Shown here piece by piece: positions 47,701-59,100 of a stretch of 64,000 bases of DNA; within the stretch, counting starts at the first letter, position 1, and every line of letters begins with the position of its first letter. The notes below the pieces were generated by a model that made no database searches, had not been told where the DNA came from, and saw only the letters and a program-made list of their open reading frames with translations. Origin of the DNA: Atrichornis clamosus (taxonomy: Eukaryota; Chordata; Aves; Passeriformes; Menuridae); contig WBMZ01009012.1 of NCBI GenBank assembly GCA_013400975.1, forward strand, positions 186,001 to 250,000, written 5' to 3'. Position numbers and translations under genes: made by a program.

Positions 47701-50700
47701 TTTCCCCTTTGTCTGCCTAAGAGAATGAAGAGTTTGGGTCCTGATGATTTTACTATCTAGAGGAGAGCAAAGTGGTACAAACGTAGCATACAGAGCAAGG
47801 GCAGGATGAAGGGTGGCAAAGATCTCATTTCTTCTGTGGACTGAAGGGGGGCATTGAAGGGTGTCATTTAAGAAAGACAGAGAAGACCAGTTTCATATGA
47901 CAGTCAAGTAAATGAGAAGACAGAAGGACAACACAAGAGTGACATAAACTGGGGTAGAATAAACAGATAAAAGGAAGAGCAGGTTACTCTAAGATGCCAG
48001 GTAAGAAATCCTGGAGTATTAATGTGTGCTGTGGGTTCTCCCCATGGATCCCTGTGGCCTCGTCGCTGTTTTACAGGGAAATTTGCTGGGAAACAGACCT
48101 GCTGGGGTGATGACCATGAATGCTTCTTTTCACCTCAGATCTGTTCAAGTGAACAAATGAAGGAGAAGCTTCCAGGATTTGTTGTCTAATGACAGCCAGC
48201 AGCTCCCCCAGTGATACAGGCTAGTGTAAGCAGGGCAGAAAGAGATAAGACACAGTGAACTCTGCACCTCTCTCAATGCCAGGGGAGAAAATCTGAAGTT
48301 TTCAATGGGAATTAATAAAGGAACCATAGACAATGCGGTGCAGGAACAGGAAAGCATGCGCTTAAATACAAGCTGATAGACCTTATATTAACAATGTCTT
48401 ATCTTCTATTAACATTTCTCAAACTACTTCAAATCTGAAATTTAAGCCTACTTTGCAGTTCACCTTTTGGCCAAACTCACAAGCCACTAAGCATAGCAGG
48501 TATATTCAGAGTGCAAAATGTATCTCTGGGCCTATATGTGAAAAAGAGGAAAGGGGAGAGAATCAAAGCTATGACCATTTACTGGTCTCTCCTTCTTAAT
48601 TTTCTAGCTTACAGAACTGTATTTTCAAAAAACAGACTTCCTAAAACTCACATGTTTAAATTATGTCTTTAACCAAGGATCTGAAATACAGGTTCAAGAT
48701 TTCATAAACCGGATAGGTTCCAGATTTCAAAGAATTTACTCTCTGGTATCCTAACTGTCATCTTATTTAAGTTACTGATAAGCTTGTGCTGACAACAATG
48801 GGAACAGGAATTACTTTTTCTAAGAGAAGTGGGACAAAGAAGCTATCTTAAAAGAGCTGACTTCAAAGGAAGGAGGTCAAATAACCTGCTGTCGCATAAC
48901 ACATCATTACATTGGCATTCTCCCTGGTCTTGAGTTTAAACTTTGTAGAGAGGATAAGGATACTAAAAAATAATGCTTGGAATTTCCACTTCCTATTAGT
49001 AACTGTCCTTTACTGGAAGCAATTGATATCTATAAATGTGTCACGGGATGCAATATTACTGACAATTTTAGCTGGAAAGAACCACCACATGTTTTTCTCC
49101 TCTCCCATCCCTATACATATGTTCTGTGACACGAGGTTTTCTTTCTTTTCCTGTATTCAAGAGCACGTCCAATCTAACTTTCAGAGCCTATTTGCTCACA
49201 TAGAAAAGCCCAGTCTCCACAGTCAGTGCAGAGAAATCTCTGAAAAACATATCAAAAAGCTTTAAAATGAGCATTCAAAATCACTAGCCAACATAGAAAA
49301 CAGAGCGAGTTTCCTTCAGACAGTCCATCATGCCCCTCCTTCTGAAAGTCTTGATTGCCTTGACTTAACCAAGCAAAATTAGTGTCTCAGAAGTGATTTT
49401 GAGTGGCAAAAGTGAAAGTATATCAGTTCGAAAATACTTCTGTGCCACAGAAGGTCTGTATTTCTAGCATTTTATTCTGCCTGATCAGACTGCATCTCCC
49501 ATAGTCTCCCACATACGTGGCCATACTGCATCTCAGGAGAAGTACCGTGGCTTTCCAGCAGCATAGTTTTCCTGTAAAGTAGCACATAAGACACATAAGG
49601 TTAGAGCCACGAGAGACTTAGGCTTGTCATACTCCCAAGTTTAGTACAAGTAATTGCACAAGATATGTGCAGTGCATTGTCTGCAATGTGCTCCCTTGGT
49701 TTGCCAAATGTGGTATCTGGCTTGCCTGCCGCCACCCAGTACCCGGCAGCTCAGGGAAGTCCTTTGCAGTCCAAACGTACAAAGTATCACAACCAGTGCC
49801 CAGGCACACTCCCTCACCTACATAAAATGCTGGAGGAGGGAAGGAGGCTGTGCTTTTATGCTCATTCCCACCTTTTCAATATCATAGGCTTGTGGCCAGA
49901 GCACAAGTGAAAAGGGCTTGGGACACCAGGTTGCAATCCCCATTCTTCCTAAAGGGGCTTAAACCTGTTCAATGTAAGTGCCTAAACAGTGTTTGCAGGG
50001 TCATTCTCACATCATGGTCTGATGAGCATCCATTCAGATGAAACTGGAATAGATGACACAGGAAAAATAAAAATATTTCCAATGCATAACTTAGTAGCCC
50101 TTTGTTATTGGTAATTTACTAATCTTCTCACCTAACCTACTGTGTGTTATGGATCCTACCTGCAGGACCTACCTGCAGCCTTTGCCTCTGATGCCTTATT
50201 GCAGTCTCATCCAGGGACTTTCTTGCTTTTTTTTTTTTCTTTTCTCTCCTTAAATACATGTTCTGATAGAAAATATGCTGGACTACAAGGACAGTTTCAT
50301 GTTGCTGTGGAAACCATTACTTTAAAACAAAATGACCTATTAGCGAGCATCCACATTTAACATGCAAGCCAACCCTCTAGGTTCCAGAAAAGTTTCTCTC
50401 TGTAGTGTGAAAAAGAAAATGTATAAATCAGCCGTGAGAGAATGAAAGCGAAGGTCAGGGCAGTTCCCAGGAACTCTCCCTGGTTACAAACATGAAGGGA
50501 GTTTGCAAAAAGTTGGAATAAAATTAATCTAAACAGATGTTAATGTAACTGACATTGGAAACTGGCCCTGAACGCATCTCTATGGAGATATCATACTTCT
50601 AGGTTAAATATGAAAAAAATGTCCTTTTATAATTATCCTCTTATTGTTAGGCAGCAGATCTTACCACAAAACATTTGATGGTTGTCACTGACAAGAAGGT

Positions 50701-53700
50701 TTTATCCTTCTCACATGATGTGACACAATCTCTGGCCCCAGACTCAGAATATATCAGCCGATGTCAACACTTTCTCCTTCCATGTTCTAAATATTGCTGA
50801 TCAGGCCAAGTTTCATTTCACTGAAAAGGCCACTTTCTTTCCTAGCTGTGTGGAAGAGAGAAACTTGTTAGGGTTCAGACGTGGTACCTGCGTCTCCGTC
50901 AGTTTAGACTGCAACCTCTGCAGTTTTCAGCTGAAAACTTCCCTAGATCACAAGGAAGCAAGGCAGAGAAATGTGCTTTTGCTGTTGGGGTACAAACTCC
51001 CAGGGTGCTCTTAACCTCACTGCCATCTCTCTGCTGACTGCCCCTTGCTCGGGAGCACTCTGCCAAAAGAGGTACTCCTGGAAAGAGCTGCAAGAGTGAA
51101 AGCAGAAATCCTTACAAACATTTTGCTGAACTAAAATACTGAATTTCAAGACGTCATGCCCATTCCCTTTGAATCAGCCTTGCAAAAGTGCTGAGTTAAT
51201 GATAAACACTTAATTAGGATAAACATTTTTTTGGGTTGCAGCCAAAACAGAACTCTGCCATTGTAACTGTATTAGGTGCAAATGATCCAACAGAGGATAT
51301 GAACCACTGGCTTCTGTCTTCTCTGCTCCTATCTAATGTACTTAGTATCCATTACAGGGTATTCAGGCCGTGCTTATTTGTTTTTGTTCAGTGTCTTTCT
51401 GCATACACATTCAAACACATATTTTGTCTATATCCCTTTTTTTATCACCTAGTCTAAACCAAAACATCTCCAGGAAAAATCAGCAAATACTTTCCATGTG
51501 TATGAAGTTACCTGTCGTAGGTAGTTTTTCCACATGAATTTCACTTTATTCCTGTCCTCAGAGTTCCTCCTTTACATGTCCTCCTCCATCTATCTTCCTT
51601 ACCTAGTGATTCATTCCTGCACAGGAGTTACTGACACTATGCTAACAGAATATTATTTTTTTTCACTTAAGATGTGAAAAATATTGTGCTCCTTCTCATG
51701 AAAAGACTTTTTGAAAATACAGAAGACTAAGCTAAGGCATTCAAAGATGATGGCCCTAGAATGCACTGGCTACATTGAAGAGTTAACATGGGTTTGGTTG
51801 CAGAAATGTTAGCCTGCTCTGAGAATATCTTTGACCAAATCTGAGTATTTATTAGGTAGGAACCACAAGATCAGAAAATTTCAAAACACAACAAAACATT
51901 TGAAATGGCAAGATGTTTTAACAGGAAATCCCTTTGGTGGATAGATGACATCCAATTCTAATTTATTATTCAATTAAGCTCTTTATTTTGGACCAAACAT
52001 AAAATGTGATTTCACTCAGGGAATCTGAAGTTGGTCCCTTTGAGAGCACATTCTGCTCTTGGCGAAAACAAACAAGAGGGAGGAAAAGCCAGATAGTGCA
52101 AAATGTTGTGGTTTTTTTCCAGAATCAAAGCTGTTGGTCAGTCAGGTCAGATACTCCAGGTCAGATACCCCAAGCAAAAAGGTGAGACACAGTTGCTTTT
52201 GCTTTAGATCCCATGGGACATTATCTGGGTGTAACCAAATCCCTTTCCTTCACTGTGAATGCTGCATATCCCAGTACATCTCTAAAAATATGGCAAAATG
52301 GGGAAAGAGAGCCACAGGGCTCAGCAGGGAAAGAGCAGGGAGAGAAGGAGGGAGAAGGTGGAAGAAGGCAGATGTGGGGTGTGAGGACAGGAAGGGGCAC
52401 AAGAGGCAGAGTGCTGTCCCAGGCACTTAAGCTTGGTCTGGTCCCATGGGATGGGTGAAGGGGCCTCCTGGCTGGACTAGTCTGGATCATCCGGTGACTG
52501 AGGCTTACTAATAAAGGGAAGAGTCTCCATGGCAAAGAAGGCCTTCCACTGGGGAATTCCCCAAACATCTGCTCTGCCCAAAGCTTCCCTTTTCTCAAGA
52601 TGCCAAAAAAAGTAGGGAGGGGGGAAGGGAAACACAGACTTTCATTATTTCAGTCACCATTTAGGACTGAAATGCAATATACAAATTTTGTTCTAATTTT
52701 CATTTCCCACACTCTTTTTTCTTTGCCATATAGGAACTTTGGGCTCTGGTGCTGCCAATAGTCTTCCTCATTTCAGTTTTCCAACCGCCCCCATCCACTC
52801 TGGTATAATTCATTGCTATAAGTAGCATAACGCTTAAAACTGTCCCCTACTTTCCTCCTCTGTGTTCCCAGTTTGTCCAGACATGGGAGGATTTTGGACT
52901 GGTGAGTCTGGAGTGGCTCCATTCCCCCCACTGCCCGCCCAGCAGCCTGGGGCAGGTAAAATACATGTACCTAAGCCTGAAGACATCCTTTTTCTCTGTG
53001 CAGGCATCTGTGCAGAAAAAGTAGACAGATCTACACAGAAAAGGCAACAAAAAACAAATTTAGCTGGGTAAGCCTTACTTCTAGTTCCAAAGCACTGGTA
53101 CAAATACTTCATGTAGTTGCAGTTTACCCTTGTTTAATAAAGAGAAGAGAAAATCTCTTCTTTGATGAATCCAGCACAGATGTTGCCTGAAACTACACTA
53201 AAATCCTCGCCATGTGACATTCTCACTAAGTACCCTTCTTCACAACAGCACAGGCCAGCTCCACACAAGAGTGTGTTGGAAGACCTAAGTGCCTTCCTTT
53301 TGCTTGGTGTTTAAACCAGAAACTTCAGTCTGTGCAACTGCCCTGTATGGAAATAAGGGCCATGGTTCTCATGGATGTCCAGAATATTATAGACTAAAGA
53401 AATACGAACATTTATTTCCAGTAAACAGGTCTTCATTTAAAAAGATTGCATGACTATTATAAATTTAAGAAAAGAAAGATCTGAATTATATGTTGAATTA
53501 ATCCTCTGGAGACAGTAGTCTTAACAATACATGTGTTCAATGTTCTTATTCCAGAAATTACAGTACAAAGTGACCACTTGAGGCAAAACTAAATCCCTGT
53601 TGGCAAATGGACAGCATTTGTTCCCTAGATAAACGAGTTGTACATTTCATTTGCCAAAATTTTCTGGTGGGCCAAAAAAAGGCATTTTTGAAGTAATTCA

Positions 53701-54442
53701 GTTTTGGAAAAGAGAAGTACTTAAAAAACATAATTCTTTCATGGAAAACATTAACCCCAAAATTTGAAGCAGGTGAAGGATGGGCAGAAGTGATGCCATT
53801 ATTCATACTGTATTTTACTGGAATTTCAGGGATCTTTGTGTGATAGATTCTGAGGCACATCAAGTATGCTGCTGTGACTTGGCTTTAGGTCAGCAGCTGA
53901 TCCTCTCTTCATACTCAGGACAGTTCTCCTCCCTTTTTGCTGTAAGGCTCCAAGGGAAATCCTGGCCATCCACAGAGCCCTGCAGTAGCATCCCTGCCCC
54001 CCTAAAGGGGAGTTTCCTGCCCAAGCCCTGGAAGGCAAATACTAACAAAATCTGAGCTGGAAAGAACAATGGTACTGGGATTTGTTTCAGGTTTTTCTTG
54101 ACTTCAGTAGCAAAGTCCAGGCCTGGGAAGCACAGGGATAGGACCCCCTACAGGTAAGAGAGTCTGAAGCAAGGGGAGTAAAACAAGAGACTGAACGTGA
54201 TCCTAATGCTAGCACAAAACACAGCACAACAGGGCAGAAATTTGACTATTTTTCCTATTACTATTTGATTGATAAGGGGTGACTAAAAAGGACTTTACAG
54301 ATTTTTATTTATTTATTTTTACTTTTTCAATCTGAAGAATTTTCTTTAGGCCATGATTTACCACTGAGAATATGCTGAGATTACTGTTTTTGATGGTTAT
54401 TTTATATCCCTGTAACTCCCAAATGTGCCTCCTTGCTTTCAG
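44707..54442. other. Unannotated AT-rich non-coding stretch
   Basis: Open frames up to 125 codons (minus 52221-52598, in a purine/pyrimidine-skewed block; plus 45867-46220; plus 48912-49265) show no recognisable domain. A purine-rich, G-run-containing strand lies at about 52300-52410, preceded by direct repeats with AGGTCA half-sites at 52135-52168. No gene is supported. Confidence 0.6.
52143..52168 (+). repeat. Two-copy direct repeat CAGGTCAGATAC, 14-base period
   Basis: CAGGTCAGATAC occurs exactly at 52143-52154 and 52157-52168. Each copy contains an AGGTCA nuclear-receptor half-site. A related TGGTCA lies at 52135-52140. Confidence 0.9.
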
Positions 54443-54521
54443 GGGGATGGCAATACTGACCTACAAGAGGAACAAGAAGAGAGCACAGAGAAATCTGAAC
54501 AATATTTTACTTCTTGCATGG
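54443..54521 (+). CDS. Candidate short internal coding exon (unproven)
   Basis: The acceptor GTGCCTCCTTGCTTTCAG ends at 54442. The next 79 bases are purine-rich, like exonic splicing enhancers, and end at a GTAATT donor at 54522. Frame 1 of the segment gives an acidic peptide starting GDGNTDLQEEQEESTEKSEQ. Frame 3 gives a basic one, MAILTYKRNKKRAQRNLNNI, and is the frame reached from an upstream exon ending two bases into a codon. Both stay open across the whole exon, and the remaining frame stops early. The composition differs clearly from the surrounding AT-rich DNA. I do not recognise either peptide. The segment is too short to judge codon usage, and chance remains possible. Confidence 0.25.
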
Positions 54522-56108
54522 GTAATTTATTTGCTAAAAAAGTAATAATTTCATGTTGACCAAAATGAACAGAGGGTTTTTAGATAAGGATTTTAAATTA
54601 ATTATTCCAGTGTCTCCTTAAAGCAAAATATTTTTATGTTCTCAATTTGAAAAGTTTGAAATGAAAGGGAATTTTTATTTCAAGTTACATCAAAGTTGGC
54701 CTGACATAAAACCAGGGATGTCAAAGAGCACTCCTGTTTTACCGGGGAAAAAATGAAAGCATGTCTTTACGGTACAGAAACTCAAATTTCTTTTGAATTA
54801 TGAGCTTCTACTGAATCAAAAGAAAAAAAAAGTAGGAATTTTGAGAGCAACATTTTATTTTATATAGAACAATGAAGGTAGAATGCCAAGGAACATTATG
54901 TTTGTCTATTTCTTTCAGTGCAAATTATAGTTACATTAAATGTTTATTAATAATTTCAACAGTGTGAAAAAAAAACCCAAGCAAAAATTATAATCTTCTA
55001 TACTTCCCCAATCTTTCCCCAGACATTAAAATAACTGCTACACCACAAAGTTCAAGTCAAAAACATATTTATTTATGGTCATTTTCCTATGCCGTTTCCT
55101 ATGACTGTAGATGTTGAGTTACTCTACAACAGAATATTTTCCTTTCAAAAAATGAGAACTAGGGGGCCTTTGCTAAACAAAACTCTCTTCCTAAAATATT
55201 CTCTAATGACATGGGAGAAAGGGCTTTTTTTCAAGTGGCCACTTTGTAAAACTTAAAATTTTGAGGGAACAGATAATAAAACCCAGTTTTAACTAGGGTC
55301 TAATGGCCCCTTGCTGGCTGTAGGAGAATTGGTTCAATTACACTGTGACCAGTGTCATTGCATATCAATAGCTGCAGCCTCTAATAATGCCAATAAACCA
55401 TTTCTTTTGTTTCCTTTGTTGAACTGTTTGGCTTGAAGCTATAAATTGGGGACAACAGCACCAAGTGTCATATCACACTTTGTGAAACCATTATGGGGCA
55501 CAGAACATTTTGGGGTTTTAAGTGTTCATCTCTAGAAGGGGCCTCTCCCTACACAGGACCACATCTCCTCACTTGCCTGTTGTTCTTGCTGTTCAGACTG
55601 CAAGAAAAGGCAGAATTAAAAGATTACCAACTTTAGATGCAAATGGAATATACGCCTTTTCTGCTGTCAGTCTGTCTAAATATAGCACTTGGGTTTCAAA
55701 CTGACCTTATACTGTGGCTTCTTCTTAAATAATCAGTTAATTAAAAGGTGACGTATCACAAACACCAAAACTTTAAATAACTTTAGTCGCCTAAAAAAAG
55801 GAACAGATAGCTTTTCCTCGGGGGAAAAGTACTAGTAGCTTACTGAGAAAGCTTAACCTCCAAGGCCAGTCTAGCTAACTACGGCCTTAGGGACTAATCC
55901 TTGTAAAGTCCATCTGGAGAATGTCCTAATTCCACTGCCTGCTCTTCACAATCAGCCTTCTGCTTTTTCCCCACCCTTGCATCCGTTTAGTGTCCTCATT
56001 TGCTTTCTAATGACTTTCTAAAGTGAACTCAGATCTGGTTTCTTTCCCAGATGACCTTTAGCTGGCTTTCCTTTCCATTCTTCCCTACTTCATGGCAATA
56101 TGAGCTGC

Positions 56109-56132
56109 GATGCTCATATCAATATGAGCATC
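56109..56132. repeat. Perfect palindrome, 11-base arms with 2-base loop
   Basis: GATGCTCATAT (56109-56119) is the exact reverse complement of ATATGAGCATC (56122-56132), with CA between them. The area also has direct repeats: CATATCAATA at 56115-56124 and 56132-56141, and ATATGAGC at 56098-56105 and 56122-56129. Confidence 0.97.
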
Positions 56133-59100
56133 ATATCAATACCATATGTTCCAGACACAGAGCAGCAACAAAGGTAACCAGCAACAAAGCTGAGCCGTGC
56201 GAAAACACACCTATAACTTCCCAAAAGAGTAGATGGAGCTGAGTAGACATCTGAGCCACTTCTGCACTTTGAAACAAGTAAAGTTGATGAAAGATTCTAG
56301 CCCTGGCAGACAAGGCCAATTCTTCCAGTGTAGTTTCCTGTGGAGTTCGATGCTTTTCCAAACTTTCGATAACACAACATGGTGGTGTTGAGGCAGTGAC
56401 TCTTCTGGACAAGGTCGTGTGCTGAAGCAACAGTTTCAAATATTTCTACCAGCCTGATTCTTAAATACTGCAAGTACTGTGAAACCCTTGTTCTTCTTGG
56501 AATCAGTCATCAGAGCTGTCATGCAATTACCACAAAGCTACTTTCATTTGAAGAGAAATGCAGCAGTAATAGCCTGATTTCTGGTATTGTGTTTATTGTT
56601 TCACCTTCAGAGTATGAGCAGAGTTTCTTAATTGCAGCCTCTAATTCAGGGGTTTTCATCCTTTTCCATACTCCTAAATTTTATTCCTAAGACAAGAATG
56701 GAGATGGGGCAGAGTGCACCCCTGCATAGCACATGTAGAGCCTGCTTGTCTTAGGCTCTGTGCCTCACACATCCCAGGAAGCCCCGGGGAAGAAATCTGA
56801 GGATCTCTAGCAGTATGTGGACCAACAGCCGAAAACCAGGAAGCCAGAAGTTCTCACAGAAGGAAGTGAAAATACTGCAGTGTTGTAATCACTGTAACGT
56901 TACATGTACCAGAACATAAAGGCAAATGAGACAGTTCGTCCCTGTTGTAATTTCTTGTTACACTCCAGTTTTCAAGTGCAAACTCTTTAAGCAATTAAGT
57001 CTTGCAGTTAAAAGAGCTTGTTGAAGGAGCCTTGTGGTAGCTTTAATTCTCTCACGTCCTGACACACTGACCTGAAATGCTCAATTCCCTTTACAGCATC
57101 AGGCTTCTTACTAACAGGGAAATCTTTGATAGCGAGGCCTTGACAACCTGACAATACCATAGAAGTGAAAAACTCCTTGGGTAAAAATAAGTTGGGTTAA
57201 ACAGATACACTATGCTAACAGCTAAGTACCTGTTTACACTTATTAGTCACCTCATTAAAAGTCTTACTCTAAATAACATTCCATTTATATTTGTTAAACC
57301 CATTTCACAGGAAGCTTAACTAAAAAGGAAAGAGGTTAAGGGCCAGATTTTAACCTCTGCATAAGTAGGTGGCTAATCACGGCTTCAGACACGCGTGGTG
57401 GAGGGGGAGGCCCTGAACCAGGGCAGGCCTAAAAGGTACACGCAGGCATAATCGCTTCTCCAATGCTTGAGCTTGAGCCATGTTGTGGGAGAAAGAGGAA
57501 CTAGCAGAATTGGTAATACCTTTTATTGCTCTGGGAATAATGCTTTTCTCTTTATGGGGAGGCTTTTAAATTATCTCTCCATACAGCATATTAACAACCT
57601 TGTTTTTTTCTGAGTGCTGGTCCACATATGTGGTGTGCCTGCAGATGCCGTGTGAGTTGTTCCAGCTCCCCTCAGCCCTGCCAGGTCTCTCCAGTCCTGA
57701 CTTGCACACTGTCCTGCTCCTCTTCCTTTCACAGCAGAGGTTACCAGCTGTGGGACGTGCCCTTATATTCTAGGCCCTATGATGCTATTGACAAATTTAC
57801 TTTTCTGTGTAACTTGAGAGAGGAATAAAAGGCAAAATCTCAGCTAGCACAGATCCACATGACCCATTTGTGATGGGGAAGGTTCATCAAATTGTGCAGA
57901 ACAATGTTGATTGCTATCAAATAGGAATTTGACTCTCAAAACCCAGGCACTGGTAGAGACAACCAGCCCTTCCCAAGCCCTGGTCTACACCCACCACACT
58001 GAAAGCCCTCGTTTAGATGCCATCAAAACCTTAAAAGGTCTTTACTGGCCTAAAGGTTTTGGGCTTTTTAGCTTCAGGCCTGTGTGAAATGCCAGGGTTG
58101 TCCTGACAAGGAAAGCTGAAGAACCTTTTGCCTACCCCAAAAAGTGAGGCAAGTTGACTTCCCAAATAGGAGGTAATGTGGCAGGATCAGGAAGGAAGAG
58201 CTCTAGGTTCTTGACCCTGCTCTCAGGGCTACTTCATGCTCACGTTAGGAAGACACTGGGGCGAGGGCCCTTACAGCCACCCACAGCACTGAAGCGGGAC
58301 AGCTCACCGCTCCTGCAGAGTTGCAAATGAAAAGGGCCTTTCTTGGCCAGGTGCATGGGTCATCACAGGATGGTTTACACCTTGCACAGCGTCAGAGCCA
58401 GAGCAAGGGAAGCCAGACACCCTCAAGTTAGATGCTGGAGGATCACAAACCATGATGCACAAGCTGTCCCCTTGGCTAACTCCAGGCAGCTAGGGGCAGG
58501 GTATCAGCAGGAGGTGAAACCTACTCTGAAATGCTGAATTCTCCTCAAGGACTCAACAGGCATCACAAAGCCCTCACCTGGGGTTTGGGGCTCTGTTTGG
58601 GAAGCCAGACACCAGCAGGTGTTTAACCTGTAGGCAACTGTGCTCTCTATTGGATTGGGCCTGTCAAATCAAAGCTGGAATGTTATTTGTGTTTGTGCTT
58701 CCCTCGGCTGTGTGTGCAAGAGAGCAGAAAAGTGAGCTATGTAGGTATCCTCTCTCCTTGCCTAAGCACAGCCGAAATAATTACCAGATGGTGATGAAAG
58801 TGACCCACGAGACAATAAAATTATTGTCACAAAGGTAAAGGGATAATAGCAACAGTCTTCATTAAAGAAAAAGAAGCCTTCTAATTTTCTGTACAGGGAC
58901 TAGTTTCTCTTGCTGGAGATAATACCTGTAGGAATAGAAGAATCCTAATGTTCCCTTGTTCCCTTCTTAAATATTTTGAAATGTGTTACTGGAAACTTAC
59001 TTTGAACACATATCAAGACCACTCATAAGGGGTATGAATCACTCCGATTTACCAGAACAAAGACAAGATGTTTGCTTTTATTTTCAATGTAGTAGTTTCT

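Noticed and set aside
48912..49265. 117-codon plus-strand hydrophobic frame
   Set aside because: It lacks an ATG at its start and the hydrophobicity reflects T-rich codons. No family resemblance.
52221..52598. 125-codon minus-strand frame rich in Pro, Ser and Leu
   Set aside because: It lies opposite a purine-rich block that lacks stops on the pyrimidine strand. The bias explains the open frame.
55373..56645. 13-base exact repeat TGCAGCCTCTAAT at 55373 and 56633
   Set aside because: Dozens of 13-base repeats are expected by chance in 64 kb, and no element lies between them.
56647..56675. CAGGGGTTTTCATCCTTTTC, similar to a hAT/Charlie terminal inverted repeat with a CTCTAATT flank
   Set aside because: No matching second terminus or repeated flank was found in the next few kilobases. 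The match is too short on its own.
57300..57356. CCCATTTCACAGGAAGCTTA and AGGTTAAGGG, faintly MIR-like
   Set aside because: Only two short blocks match, and the conserved CTGAGGCA core and the CACACAGC block are missing.
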